DNA of 64,000 nucleotides from Urmitella timonensis (GCA_900120415.1 FQLW01000006.1:1178001-1242000), one strand, 5' to 3'. Shown: positions 44,529 to 54,714, counted from the stretch's first letter. Notes: generated from the sequence alone by a model not told the origin. Program-made: numbers and translations.

Positions 44529-47500
44529 ATGCAAAGTATGAAGATTGTTAGGTGTAACGTGGCAGGACATAACAAATCTCAAAAATTGGTCGCGGTGCTG
44601 ACCCTGTTAGGGTTGGTTATTGCATTAATTCCGGTGGCAGTATTGGCGTTGCCACAGGCGCAAGCAGAACCTTCCGACCCCAGTCACCCGATAATTGGAG
44701 GAGCGGACGACCCGTGGCCGCTAGATTCTCCCCGCGAGCTAGAATCTCAAGACATTAAAAATGCTGGCTCGGTCGCGCTAGTCTTTGAGTTTGGATCTTG
44801 GTACGGTTATCAAACTATGGGCGGCGCTATCCCAGGAACTGCCGGTAGAGCCTGTCCGCACGATTATCCCGAAATACCAGACTCCCGAAAACGCCTAAAT
44901 GATGGTCAATGGAACTCTAATTGTCGAAACTGGGATCAGAATCAGGCTGTAGCCAAGGTTATCGAAGGTCTCAAAGGATCCCCCTTGTCGGTCGGTATTT
45001 ACCACTATGCCCGTAAACAAGACCAAGGAAGATACGGCAATAACACCCCCGACCTGAAAGCTACGTCACTGGCAGATGCAGCCGGTTATCAGAAAGTCAT
45101 GGATAAGGTCTGGTCATTGGATGCCACCAATGGCAAGGGCGGAAACATGGAAACTGGATACGGCGGAAACAGTGAGTGGGGTTTAGGTAAGCTCTACCGG
45201 GATATGTTCCTGTACAAGCAGGAACAGTTAAAAGAACACGGGGGGGAACCCAGATTCGTTCCCCGTCCTCTCTATTCCAAAATCATTATCATGTCGGTTT
45301 CAGATCCGCACTGGCATCTGAGCAAGTCGGTAACCACCACGGATAATATCTGTAAACCCAAATATACAGAATGGGCAGTCTTCCACGATGAAGAAGGACG
45401 CTTCGTAGATGACCCCGAGAACCTGGATTCTCAGTTTTTACATCAATGCCTGTGGGATGGTCTGCCTCTAGAAAGGAATCCGGGGCGGGCAGGAATGCTA
45501 GATGTTGCCCGCATGATTCGCGGTATGGGAGCCGATATCCGCACGATGGGTATGGGGGACTGGGTTGATAGATTCCCCAATTCAACTGGCGGTGGCGAAT
45601 CCACTCGGCATATGTTCCTGCGGGCTTTAACTGGGGTACAGGACTATAAACAACCAACCAGTAACTATCAATACATTCCTTTCCCCTCCGATAGTGCTGG
45701 GGCTCCAAACGGTCACTTTGCTTATCCGAATGGAAATTATTATCGGAATCCTGCAAAAGACGGGATTGCGAACGGTACATTTGAAAAATCTATGCGTCAG
45801 TGGATGTGGGAGGATACCCACCTTTCATTAACCTCTGACCTACTTGATGGGGATTTCCGCTATGTGAAGCCAAATGCGCGGCAAATCATTAACTTTAGCC
45901 CTCTAAATACCGCAACCGCTGCCCAGAACCATACCACCGGCAATGACGGGCGAATAGTTATCAACCTGACCAAGGCGCAAATGCCCCAGGGGGTAGATGT
46001 TCGCCAACCAGAACGAACCGACAAGTATGTCTTTACCCAGTTCCAAGGGCATAATGCCCGCTGTCGCGGGTTAAACAGAGCAGACGGACAATCTGAAGAT
46101 TTCTTCCCCGAAAATCTTGACAAAGACGTTAGTGGTAGAACTGGATTCAGGATAACGGCAGAACAATATAACAAATTCTTCTCGATTAAATGTTCTAGCT
46201 ATTCACGACCACTGCAAAAAATGCAGCTAATTAAGAAAGCTGGACTAGAAAACGAACAAATCCGTTACGAAATTGGCGGGCAGCCCACAGCCTACCAGGG
46301 AGGCGTCAGCTATGATTTCCAATGGCAGTGCACCGACCCCAAGGCAAAAGACCCCCAGGCGGTAGTAGCGCAAGGAACGGCTAAGCGCCAAGTAAAAGGA
46401 CTAAACGTAGCTGCTACCTTAGAGCCGATCGATATTTCCGATGTCGCGATGCCGGTCGGTACGCAATGCACAATTAACGAAACCCTGAACCTACCGACAG
46501 GGTACACCCTGGCAAAAGCGAATTCACTTTTCACTTCCAACACCGAAGTTCAAGGAACCAACTTCAAACTAGACGAAACCCAAACCCAGAAAACTAAAGA
46601 CGGTGGACAATCTGTTTCCAACAAGATAGTGGGTTATGTCCAGTTATTTAACCCGGACAACACCACTACCGAGATTTCTCAATTAGTTTCAAACACCACC
46701 TATTCGTCGCTGCGAGCGCATATCAAAGTAGACGTAAAGTTCTCTAACTCTGGTAATGATGCGGCAATAGCAGCAAAAATAGCTAACGGGAGCTTGCCGA
46801 ACAAGATTCCCGTTTACTACAACTGCCGTTTCATGCCTGACCCCACTAAACCCCCGGAACTTCCCGAAACTAACGTGGGTTCCTATCCCGGCTTCGTCGG
46901 AGTGGACTGGGTAGGAGTAAACACTGATGGGACAGCCAGTATTACCCTCGGTAAAGACCAGAAAGGAAATGATGTTTGGCCGGTTGGTACTCACTGTTTA
47001 TTTGCTACCACTCCGCCAAATGCTAATATCCACGGACCGAATCCGGCAATAGGGCAGCCGGTGAAGATTCCCGGAGTCGTAACCAAAGACAGCTACAGCT
47101 CCACGATTTGCGCCGAAGATGCCATCAGTAAACCAAACGCTGCCAAGAAATGCAAGAACAATTATTTCTGGGTTCATTCCGGCGGAGAACAAGTCATCCA
47201 CCTCACCGAGGATTTACAGCGCCTGAAAGGCAAACTGCGGGTGACTAAACAACTCACCGGCGAGGCGGCAGGCCAAGGGGTAAATAAAGAATTCCCTATG
47301 CATTTGTCCTGTCAAGACGAAGGAAATAATCTGCCGGTAAACGGTAAAGAAACCTACAATTTCAGTGTCAAACGTTCAGAGCCGCAAATAGTGGAGAATG
47401 TTCCTGCCGGAGCCTCCTGTACCCTGACCGAGGACGCGCAAGGCAGCGCCCTCCAAAACGCTGAAGTGGCAATACCGGCACCGATAAAAATCGCCCCCAT

Positions 47501-50500
47501 TGCTGACACCACCGTTATAAAAGATGTCACCGTCACCAATGACCTGACCTATAAACGGGCAAACCTGAAAATTAATCACACTGTAACCTGGAAAAACCCA
47601 GAACCCGAGGTCGCAACCCAGCAGGTCTTAATGACTAAAGAAAATCTGATTACTGCCTCCTGCCGGGTTCCCGGCGAGACCGCACAACCAGATAAAACCG
47701 TTACCATCACTGGAAATGGGTCTCAAACCCTGACGGATTTACCGGCTGGTTCAATCTGCAATATCCAATCAGTGCCGCAAAATATCGACGACCTTGCCGT
47801 AAACCATGAAGCCGCCCCGCAACAAGTCACCATTCCTGCCAGCGGGACTGCAACCGTAGATTTAACTACCAGCTATTCCTTACCGGCGGCGGGCAGTTGG
47901 TATCTGCGCCCGGTAATTCACTCGCGCCCTGAATATCAAGCGCTACGCAGCTTAATCCCCGATAAGGTAAACGCTACCCTTAAATGCGAGGGCGCGGCTG
48001 ACACTCAAACAGTTGCCATCGATTTGAAGAATGGTAGCCCCACCGAGATAGCAACCGCAGGGATTCCCTCCCAAGCGAACTGCAGTCTCAGCGGACAACT
48101 GATTCCGCAAGTAGAAGAAAGTAAGTTTGAGGTACGTTACGCCATTACTGGCGATAACTACGACCAGGCAGAAAAGGGAGCAAAGCTAACGGTGAATGCG
48201 GTAGCTCCCGAAAGCGGAAAGAGCAGAACCCAAGCATTACACCTGTGGTTCAAAACCAAAAATACCAGTGTAAACCTGGCTGCTAGCTCTAGTATGTGGA
48301 CCTCTAAAGCAGCGAATGCTACCGCAACTACAGACAGAATCCCGGTACCCGATCAGTGGCGTAAAGCCGCCCTCGGGATAGCTGACAATGATGCCGATAG
48401 CAAAATGGTTCCCCTAAATGTTTCCTGCAAACTAGGTTCGGGAGCCAACGAGTCCACAGTTACCTACCCACTGCACCTATCCAACGGGGGCAGTGCGAAA
48501 CCCCTGAGTGTACCTAACGGCTGGAACTGCTCTGTTAGTGCTACCCAAGCCGCGTTAAAGATTCCGGGAACCACGTTACAGAAACCGGAATGGGAGGGCG
48601 CAAACGGCACGGCTGCCGCTAACGGCTACCAATACGATTGGACTTCCGGTGACGGGCAAAGCATTACCCTAAAACGTGACTACCGGATGCAGCTCGCCTC
48701 TTTCAACCTCAAAAAGAAAGTCGGCGGTGAAGGGGTAACCATTATCTCCGGGGATAAACAGTTCCAAATGGACTGGACCTGCACCCTGAACGGGAAAGCG
48801 ATTAACATTCCTGCTCCGCGTACCATTGATGTAAACACCAATGCCCAGGCAAGCTTTGGTAATGACCTGGCTGCCCGGCTGCAAAACCTTAAACCCAGTG
48901 GCAGAGCCACTATGGGACGCTTTTTGCAAGGTGAATGGCACGTGGTTGATGCCCTGCCGGCGGGAGCGGTCTGTACCCTCACCGAGAATGCCGATAACGC
49001 ACAGGTAGAAAACACCGTTTGGGATCACTACTGGGAGATAACTGACGGCTACCGCAGCCGCGAACCCGCGACTGCTTGCGAGGCCTACTCAGATAAATGT
49101 CGCCCCGCAGATGAAGGGACTACGGTTAAAGCCCAAGTGCTGTTACCACGGGATAAAGAAGCCAAAGCTAATCCGTATTTCAACAACGAAAAAGACAACC
49201 CCAAGGATTCGCAAGGTAAGCCCCGCAACCCGGTAGTTCCCGATACTTTACCCGAGAACTTTGCGGGAACTATGGTTCCTTGGAACAACTACACTTTCCA
49301 AAAAACCCAGGTAAAAGTCAGTTTGAATAATAGTGGTAACGGGGCTGCGCTCGCCCACGGGAAAACCTTTAGCGCCCGTCTATACTGCGCTCCGCCTCCT
49401 CTGATTGGAGCTGAAGGGGCAGAAATCCCCGGTAGCGCCGCCGCGATTATCAATGTTGAACTCACCTTTAAAGAAAGTGACATCAACCCGGGAACCTGGG
49501 AGGATGCGGTCGCCAATCAGTTGATTCCGGTGAATTATCGCTGCGTATTGGCGGAAGCGAAATTCCCGCAACTAGATGCCAAAGTCACCACCACCATTGC
49601 AAAAGATGCGACCCAACCAACTGTGACTGCCGATAAAGACGGATTAACGGACCTGTTCGCCTACAATAAAGGGCAAAACTCGCAGGTGAAAGATGATCCC
49701 AACCTGAACTTGCAGAGCGGTGATCAACAAATCCTCGGATTTATTGTGCACCCCCAGTTGGTAAATGATGCTCAAGAATCGCAAAAGCAATCCCTGTTCA
49801 CTATCGAAAACAAGTTTGATCGCCCGGCAGCAAACATTAAAGTTGCACAAGTCGTGCGCAAAGACAACACTGATACCGATATGTCGTTCGGGCAGGTGTT
49901 AGTCGATAAAGGGCAGGTAGGATACCGGGTTCACTATCGCTGTACCGACAAGTATCTAAAAGAGACGAGCGGTGACCCCAAGGTTTACCAAGGATCGGCG
50001 GATTTGGCTGCTGACTCTACCGTGAGCTTGTTGTCCGGGCAAGAGGGCGCAAACTTCGTACCCGCCACCTCCAAATGCGTGTTCTGGCATGAAAACCAAG
50101 ACGGCAAAGACCCGGTAGCAACCTATGCGCCCCAGCTGTCCCTAAACCTCAGTGCCACGGTAAAGACCGAGGGAGCACCAAACCAAGAAGAGAAATCCGC
50201 TAACCAAAGCAAACCGGATTCCTTAAAGGTCAGCCCCCTCAATCTGGATAAAGAGGGCAAGAAAGTAACCACTATTACTTTTGAAGATTTCTATTTTGCC
50301 CCCTATGCCAAATACGAAGTAGGAACAGCGGTAGAGGGCGCGCGCCGCGATGAAGTGCTACCCGCTGACATCAAATATCAGTACAGTTACTCCTGTACCT
50401 ACCCCGAGGGGCTTCCAGTACCCGCTGCCTATGCGGATGGGAAATATCCCAAAGTAGAGGGTACAACCGACCAGGCAGAGCGAGGCAATTTCGTTGCCCT

Positions 50501-51248
50501 GCCGAAAGTGCCGGTCGGAAGCACCTGCGTAGTCACCGGTAATAAACCCGATACTTCCGCCACCCCCTATTTGAAAGTGGCAGGAAACTGGGTGCCTTGG
50601 GACGCAGATAAACTAGGGTTCTTCCTAGAAGACAGCACCAACTTTAACCAACCGGGTTTGGTAAAGAACGCCCTTAGCAGTTCGCCCTTTACAGTCACCT
50701 TAAATCAGGATACGCAGCGCGGGGTAGTGCTGTACTCGGTCTATACCAACGGCTCCAAAGTGCGTATCTATAAAGCTGACAGCCCCAAAGGAAACGTTAT
50801 CCCCGATGCTTCCTTTAAGCTGGTCAAAGCAAACCAGAACGGCAAGCCAGGGGAGGAAATACCCCTGAAAGCAGTTGCGGGACAAAACGGGGTTTATGAA
50901 TCCGCAACCGAGCTGGCTCCTGGAAGCTACCTGGTGGCAAACCTTAATGCCGGTAAGAACGCCGGGGAACGATTCCCGTTCGACTGGAAGTTTGACATCA
51001 CCCTTGACCCGGTGACCCAAGCAGATGCCCAAGATACCCAAGTTGGGCTCAGTGGGGAAACTCAAAGTTCCGGACTGGTCGCCGTCTATAAGCCGACTAC
51101 CCAGATTAACGCCTGGCAGATAGAACTGGCCGATGTAACCTTCGGGAACCTGCCCTTAACCGGTGGGTATTTGCCCTGGCTCTGGGCGTTCGGCATATCC
51201 CTAGTGCTGGCATCGGCAGCCGTAATGTGGAATAGGAGGCGCGAATGA
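44529..51248 (+). CDS. Giant LPLTG-anchored pilus tip-like adhesin
   Basis: Secreted protein of about 2239 residues. Signal peptide with hydrophobic core LVAVLTLLGLVIALIPVAVL ending near AQAEPSD. An N-terminal globular region of about 550 residues begins SVALVFEFGSWYG and contains many Cys, perhaps a degenerate VWA-like head. A long stalk follows with repeated Cys-containing beta modules marked by phrases such as PAGASCTLTED, PAGSICNIQ and PAGAVCTLTENA, resembling DUF5979/CnaB-type domains. Near the end a SpaA-like domain (VRIYKADSPKGNVIPDASFKL) precedes LPLTGG, a hydrophobic helix and NRRRE. I prefer ATG 44529 over the upstream TTG 44505; ATG 44538 is also possible. Size, order and neighbours fit the tip adhesin of an SpaA-type pilus. 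Confidence 0.85.
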   Translation: MQSMKIVRCNVAGHNKSQKLVAVLTLLGLVIALIPVAVLALPQAQAEPSDPSHPIIGGADDPWPLDSPRELESQDIKNAGSVALVFEFGSWYGYQTMGGAIPGTAGRACPHDYPEIPDSRKRLNDGQWNSNCRNWDQNQAVAKVIEGLKGSPLSVGIYHYARKQDQGRYGNNTPDLKATSLADAAGYQKVMDKVWSLDATNGKGGNMETGYGGNSEWGLGKLYRDMFLYKQEQLKEHGGEPRFVPRPLYSKIIIMSVSDPHWHLSKSVTTTDNICKPKYTEWAVFHDEEGRFVDDPENLDSQFLHQCLWDGLPLERNPGRAGMLDVARMIRGMGADIRTMGMGDWVDRFPNSTGGGESTRHMFLRALTGVQDYKQPTSNYQYIPFPSDSAGAPNGHFAYPNGNYYRNPAKDGIANGTFEKSMRQWMWEDTHLSLTSDLLDGDFRYVKPNARQIINFSPLNTATAAQNHTTGNDGRIVINLTKAQMPQGVDVRQPERTDKYVFTQFQGHNARCRGLNRADGQSEDFFPENLDKDVSGRTGFRITAEQYNKFFSIKCSSYSRPLQKMQLIKKAGLENEQIRYEIGGQPTAYQGGVSYDFQWQCTDPKAKDPQAVVAQGTAKRQVKGLNVAATLEPIDISDVAMPVGTQCTINETLNLPTGYTLAKANSLFTSNTEVQGTNFKLDETQTQKTKDGGQSVSNKIVGYVQLFNPDNTTTEISQLVSNTTYSSLRAHIKVDVKFSNSGNDAAIAAKIANGSLPNKIPVYYNCRFMPDPTKPPELPETNVGSYPGFVGVDWVGVNTDGTASITLGKDQKGNDVWPVGTHCLFATTPPNANIHGPNPAIGQPVKIPGVVTKDSYSSTICAEDAISKPNAAKKCKNNYFWVHSGGEQVIHLTEDLQRLKGKLRVTKQLTGEAAGQGVNKEFPMHLSCQDEGNNLPVNGKETYNFSVKRSEPQIVENVPAGASCTLTEDAQGSALQNAEVAIPAPIKIAPIADTTVIKDVTVTNDLTYKRANLKINHTVTWKNPEPEVATQQVLMTKENLITASCRVPGETAQPDKTVTITGNGSQTLTDLPAGSICNIQSVPQNIDDLAVNHEAAPQQVTIPASGTATVDLTTSYSLPAAGSWYLRPVIHSRPEYQALRSLIPDKVNATLKCEGAADTQTVAIDLKNGSPTEIATAGIPSQANCSLSGQLIPQVEESKFEVRYAITGDNYDQAEKGAKLTVNAVAPESGKSRTQALHLWFKTKNTSVNLAASSSMWTSKAANATATTDRIPVPDQWRKAALGIADNDADSKMVPLNVSCKLGSGANESTVTYPLHLSNGGSAKPLSVPNGWNCSVSATQAALKIPGTTLQKPEWEGANGTAAANGYQYDWTSGDGQSITLKRDYRMQLASFNLKKKVGGEGVTIISGDKQFQMDWTCTLNGKAINIPAPRTIDVNTNAQASFGNDLAARLQNLKPSGRATMGRFLQGEWHVVDALPAGAVCTLTENADNAQVENTVWDHYWEITDGYRSREPATACEAYSDKCRPADEGTTVKAQVLLPRDKEAKANPYFNNEKDNPKDSQGKPRNPVVPDTLPENFAGTMVPWNNYTFQKTQVKVSLNNSGNGAALAHGKTFSARLYCAPPPLIGAEGAEIPGSAAAIINVELTFKESDINPGTWEDAVANQLIPVNYRCVLAEAKFPQLDAKVTTTIAKDATQPTVTADKDGLTDLFAYNKGQNSQVKDDPNLNLQSGDQQILGFIVHPQLVNDAQESQKQSLFTIENKFDRPAANIKVAQVVRKDNTDTDMSFGQVLVDKGQVGYRVHYRCTDKYLKETSGDPKVYQGSADLAADSTVSLLSGQEGANFVPATSKCVFWHENQDGKDPVATYAPQLSLNLSATVKTEGAPNQEEKSANQSKPDSLKVSPLNLDKEGKKVTTITFEDFYFAPYAKYEVGTAVEGARRDEVLPADIKYQYSYSCTYPEGLPVPAAYADGKYPKVEGTTDQAERGNFVALPKVPVGSTCVVTGNKPDTSATPYLKVAGNWVPWDADKLGFFLEDSTNFNQPGLVKNALSSSPFTVTLNQDTQRGVVLYSVYTNGSKVRIYKADSPKGNVIPDASFKLVKANQNGKPGEEIPLKAVAGQNGVYESATELAPGSYLVANLNAGKNAGERFPFDWKFDITLDPVTQADAQDTQVGLSGETQSSGLVAVYKPTTQINAWQIELADVTFGNLPLTGGYLPWLWAFGISLVLASAAVMWNRRRE

Positions 51249-51361
51249 AAAAAGTACACCGCGCCCTCTGGCCGCGCCTCCCCGCTGGGTGGATGCTGGC
51301 TGCCTGGAGGAGGTCTTTGGTTCGGCAAAGATTCTTCCGCTCCGGCATCGACCCTGGGTAA
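51245..51361 (+). CDS. Possible 38-residue coupled small protein
   Basis: An ATG at 51245 overlaps the adhesin stop as ATGA and opens a 38-residue frame beginning MKKVHRALWPRLPAGWM, rich in Arg and Trp. The overlap suggests translational coupling, but nothing in the sequence shows a function and it may be chance. The rest of the 200 bp gap up to the pilin holds only the pilin leader. Confidence 0.3.
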   Translation: MKKVHRALWPRLPAGWMLAAWRRSLVRQRFFRSGIDPG

Positions 51362-51448
51362 TAGGGGGTAAAACGTAAATCTTGAAAAAAGCAAATAAGG
51401 AAATAACCAAACTGGAACGTAAACTCCACAGAACACGAAGAGGTAACC

Positions 51449-52924
51449 ATGTTTACGACAAACAATAAACTAGTTAGCAAAGGAATGGCGCTAGCAGCCG
51501 CCCTAGGGATGAGCGCCCTGGGATTGGTAGCCATTGGTGCACCTGGCGCCAGCGCCGCCCCCGCGATTGATGCCAACAAAGATTTCACCATTTCAGTAGA
51601 ACCCCAGGTAGGAGAAACTGGGGTAACTGCTGATGGTAAGAGTGGCAAATTTGATGAAAGTAAAAAGCTGCCCTCGGGTACTTTCAAGCTGGAAAAAGGT
51701 AACTACGATGTAACCACTACCGCTGGTTACAATGCGGCCACTGCAGCGAGTACCGCTACCTTCACTCCGGCGAGCCCGGTAGTTGAAGAAACGAAAGACT
51801 TGGGTGCAGATGGCAAGACTTCGTTTACGGTCAAGCCTGGTTTGTATCGTTTGACCCAAACCAAGGCTCCTACCGGTTACAAGGCGGCGCTCCCGTCCTT
51901 GATTCTGATTCCGATGACTGACCCAGCTACTGGAAACTGGATGGACACCGTTACCGTATATCCCAAGAACGGTTCCGCTGGGAAGATTACTAAGAAAGAC
52001 ATCACCGATAAAGACCAGGTTGTCAAGCCTGGTGTCGAGATGAAGTTCGAGATTGACTCCCCGATTCCCACTTTGACCGCGAAAGATGACGGTGACAAGT
52101 TAAAGAGCTACAAAGTCACTGATACTCCTTCGGGGCCGCTGAAGGTAGATAGCACCAACTCTAAGATTGAGAAGGTCGAGATTGTAGATGGTGACACCAA
52201 GACAGCGCTAGATGCTGCTGATTACACGGTGCTAACCACCACTCCCTACGGAATCGAGCTAACTAAAACCGGACTTGCCAAGCTGGATGCCAATTCAGGA
52301 AAGGTTCTGCGAGTGACCCTGACCGGTAAAATTGTCCCTGCAGGTGACCCCATTTGGAGCGAAGACGCCAGCAAGTGGGTCATTAAGAACAAAGCAGCCT
52401 ACAACTACGACTCGGAGAAAGGTGAAAACGGCGGCAGTGAAACTGATCCTAAAGACCAGCCGGATATTCCGATGGCTAAGCTGCAGGTAAACAACAAGGA
52501 CGGACAAACCGATATCAACAATAAGAATGCGGAGTTCAGCGTCTATGCTTGTGACGATGCAGCTACCGGGGATCCTTCCACCACTGGTGACGCAATCGCG
52601 ACCGGGTTGAAAGCCGGAGTAGCTAGTTCAGAACCCCTAGCGGCACGTGCTGGAGGTCTTTGCATCGTTCAGACCAAGGCGCCTGAAGGATACGAATTGG
52701 GCAGCTCCGTCCAGAAAGTCGATTTCGATAAGGATACGGTTAAAGCCGCTGCTGATGCCAATAAGGCAGTAGAGGTAGAGTACCAGAACACGCTAAAGAG
52801 TTCCGATATCCTCTCGAAGCTGCCGCTAACCGGTGGAGCGGGCATCGCCCTCTTCCTGATTGTGGCAGCCGGATTGCTAGGCGGCGCATACTACTATGCT
52901 CGTCGCAACCGGGTACGCGCATAA
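51449..52924 (+). CDS. Major pilin (shaft subunit), SpaA/FimA type
   Basis: Sortase-polymerised shaft pilin, 491 residues. Signal peptide to about residue 36 (LGLVAIGAPGASAAPA). Pilin motif TVTVYPKN with the cross-linking lysine K173; an isopeptide-type D2 domain follows (PGVEMKFEIDSPIPTL). A C-terminal Cna_B-like domain (LQVNNKDGQTDINNKNAEFSV) carries the E-box-like phrase TKAPEGYELG; a similar TKAPTGYKAA occurs earlier. Sorting signal LPLTGG, hydrophobic helix and the tail RRNRVRA. ATG 51449 has AAGAGG upstream. It is followed within 10 bp by a strong hairpin and then the sortase, the usual shaft-plus-sortase pair. Confidence 0.92.
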   Translation: MFTTNNKLVSKGMALAAALGMSALGLVAIGAPGASAAPAIDANKDFTISVEPQVGETGVTADGKSGKFDESKKLPSGTFKLEKGNYDVTTTAGYNAATAASTATFTPASPVVEETKDLGADGKTSFTVKPGLYRLTQTKAPTGYKAALPSLILIPMTDPATGNWMDTVTVYPKNGSAGKITKKDITDKDQVVKPGVEMKFEIDSPIPTLTAKDDGDKLKSYKVTDTPSGPLKVDSTNSKIEKVEIVDGDTKTALDAADYTVLTTTPYGIELTKTGLAKLDANSGKVLRVTLTGKIVPAGDPIWSEDASKWVIKNKAAYNYDSEKGENGGSETDPKDQPDIPMAKLQVNNKDGQTDINNKNAEFSVYACDDAATGDPSTTGDAIATGLKAGVASSEPLAARAGGLCIVQTKAPEGYELGSSVQKVDFDKDTVKAAADANKAVEVEYQNTLKSSDILSKLPLTGGAGIALFLIVAAGLLGGAYYYARRNRVRA

Positions 52925-52933
52925 CTAAAATAG

Positions 52934-52964
52934 AGTGTCGGGGAGCAAATCGCTCCCCGACACT
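52934..52964 (+). terminator. Hairpin between shaft pilin and sortase
   Basis: AGTGTCGGGGAGC (52934-52946) pairs perfectly with GCTCCCCGACACT (52952-52964), 5-base loop. No U-tract follows, so it could be a partial terminator or a processing/stability element that keeps pilin mRNA in excess over sortase mRNA. Confidence 0.7.
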
Positions 52965-52981
52965 TAATAGCAAGGCGAAAA

Positions 52982-53983
52982 TTGGGGAAAAAAGAGACAG
53001 CTAATAAAGCAAACGGTCAGCGGGAGCAAAACAGCAAGCGCAGCCGCGGCTCTACCTTGATTTCCGTAATCTTGGCGTTGGCGGGTATTGCGGTGTTGCT
53101 CTACCCAGTGGTAGCAACCCAATGGAACAATGCCCGCCAACTCCAAATCGCCTATGAATACTCAAAAGCAGAAAAAAATCTAGATAGGCAGCAGCTGTCT
53201 GAATCCTTCAAGGCAGCGCAGGCATACAACCAGCACACGCCAGGAGCCCCCATCCTAGACCCCTGGCTGGCGCGGGTAGCCAAAGACAACAACCCCTATC
53301 AGGTATATTTAAGACAACTAAATATCGTCCCGGAAATGGGGCGTCTAGTAATCCCCGGAATCAAAGTAGATTTACCTATCTACCATGGTTCTCAGCCAGA
53401 CACCCTCGAACGCGGCATCGGGCATCTATACGGATCCTCCCTCCCAGTGGGGGGAAAGGGAACCCACGCGGTACTCACCGGGCATAGCGGGCTCTCCACA
53501 GCCACTTTGCTAGACAACCTCCCTGAGGTTAAAAAAGGTGACACTATCTATATCCAGGTAGCGGGGCAAAAGCTCAAATACCAGGTGAAATGGATTCAAG
53601 TAGTACGTCCCAATGAGGTCAAAAGCCTGCAGCGGCAAGAAGGCAAAGACCTCCTAACCGTCCTCACCTGCACGCCCTACGGAATCAACAGCCACCGGCT
53701 GCTAGTGACCGGGGAGCGAGTGCCGATGGATAAAACCGACCCCTTCGCCGGAGCCGGAAAGTTGGAGTGGCCATGGTGGATGGGAGCGATCATCTTTGTG
53801 GCCTGCCTGGCTGCCCTGTTGCTTGGCTGGTGGCTATGGAAACAACGTCGCCGCGAAAAGGACGAAGAAGATAACCAGAAAGCATCCGGGGAATCAGCCC
53901 CGACACCCCCTGACGGAACGACCGTCGGGAGGCCAGAAATAACTAAACACTACCCACCGCGAAACGCAAGGAGAAAACAGTGA
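52982..53983 (+). CDS. Class C pilin-polymerising sortase
   Basis: Membrane transpeptidase that joins pilin subunits through the LPLTG threonine and the pilin-motif lysine. N-terminal membrane helix (ISVILALAGIAVLLYPVVA), lid motif DPW at residues 93-95, catalytic H168 in LTGHSGL, C230 in LTCTPYG and R239 in NSHRL, then a second helix (WWMGAIIFVACLAALLLGWW) and a basic tail. The lid and C-terminal helix define class C. The TTG at 52982 is the only suitable start in frame before the helix. 17 bp after the hairpin; stop overlaps the next gene by 4 bp. Confidence 0.95.
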   Translation: MGKKETANKANGQREQNSKRSRGSTLISVILALAGIAVLLYPVVATQWNNARQLQIAYEYSKAEKNLDRQQLSESFKAAQAYNQHTPGAPILDPWLARVAKDNNPYQVYLRQLNIVPEMGRLVIPGIKVDLPIYHGSQPDTLERGIGHLYGSSLPVGGKGTHAVLTGHSGLSTATLLDNLPEVKKGDTIYIQVAGQKLKYQVKWIQVVRPNEVKSLQRQEGKDLLTVLTCTPYGINSHRLLVTGERVPMDKTDPFAGAGKLEWPWWMGAIIFVACLAALLLGWWLWKQRRREKDEEDNQKASGESAPTPPDGTTVGRPEITKHYPPRNARRKQ

Positions 53984-54714
53984 ACAGTAAGCGACACAAG
54001 CTGACAGCAGGCTTGGGGCTACTGGCTGCACTAATGCTTGCCCTGGTACCAGCATCAGCGATAGCCTCACCGCAATCCGATCAACCAGTAGTAGTGGGAG
54101 ATATCGCCGGCCTCGACCCGGCAACCATAAACCCGGCGCGCCTAGGGAAACTAACCGTTAATAAGACCGCTGCTAATCCCTATGATGACCCCACGCCCGG
54201 GCAAAAGCCCAACGGACCAGCCGGCGGGCAAGTAATTCAAATTAACCGAGTCAAAGGGGTAGATTTAGTAAGCGCCGACTGGGCGCAGCTACAGAAAATG
54301 ACGGTTAAACAGGCAAAAGATAAAGGCTTAGAAGCTGCCAAGACCGCAGTCAGTGATGAGGGCGGCAAAGTTACCTTTACCGACGTTCCGGTAGGGCTAT
54401 ATCTGGTCAGCGACCAGAAGCCGGCAGACACCACTCATAAATATGGCCGTATCAAACCGTTCCTAATTACCATGCCGGCTGGTAATCCTGACCTGCATGT
54501 ATGGACTTTTAATGTCGAAGTAACTCCAAAACTAATGAGCGAAGCTACCCCGGCTCCCACCCCTAAACCAACCAGCCCACCATCTCCGCGTATGCCGAGG
54601 ACAGGTGCGATGGTGACCGGCAGTCTGCTGCTTGCCGCCATGCTATTTAGCACCGGTTTCTTGATTGCTGCTTCGCGGCGTCGCCAAGACGAAGAAACCC
54701 CCGCCGCCGCTTAA
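53980..54714 (+). CDS. Minor/basal pilin, sortase substrate
   Basis: Surface protein of 244 residues. Signal peptide AGLGLLAALMLALVPASAIA; a single pilin N-terminal-like domain beginning ARLGKLTVNKTAANPYDDPT and ending VWTFNVEVTPK, close to the pilin-motif form with its lysine; a Pro/Thr-rich linker of about 25 residues; then sorting signal MPRTG, hydrophobic helix (VTGSLLLAAMLFSTGFLIAA) and RRRQD. Compact size and the Pro-rich stretch fit a basal pilin that ends polymerisation. GTG 53980 overlaps the sortase stop (GTGA), so they are coupled. MPRTG departs from LPxTG at the first residue. Confidence 0.8.
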   Translation: MNSKRHKLTAGLGLLAALMLALVPASAIASPQSDQPVVVGDIAGLDPATINPARLGKLTVNKTAANPYDDPTPGQKPNGPAGGQVIQINRVKGVDLVSADWAQLQKMTVKQAKDKGLEAAKTAVSDEGGKVTFTDVPVGLYLVSDQKPADTTHKYGRIKPFLITMPAGNPDLHVWTFNVEVTPKLMSEATPAPTPKPTSPPSPRMPRTGAMVTGSLLLAAMLFSTGFLIAASRRRQDEETPAAA

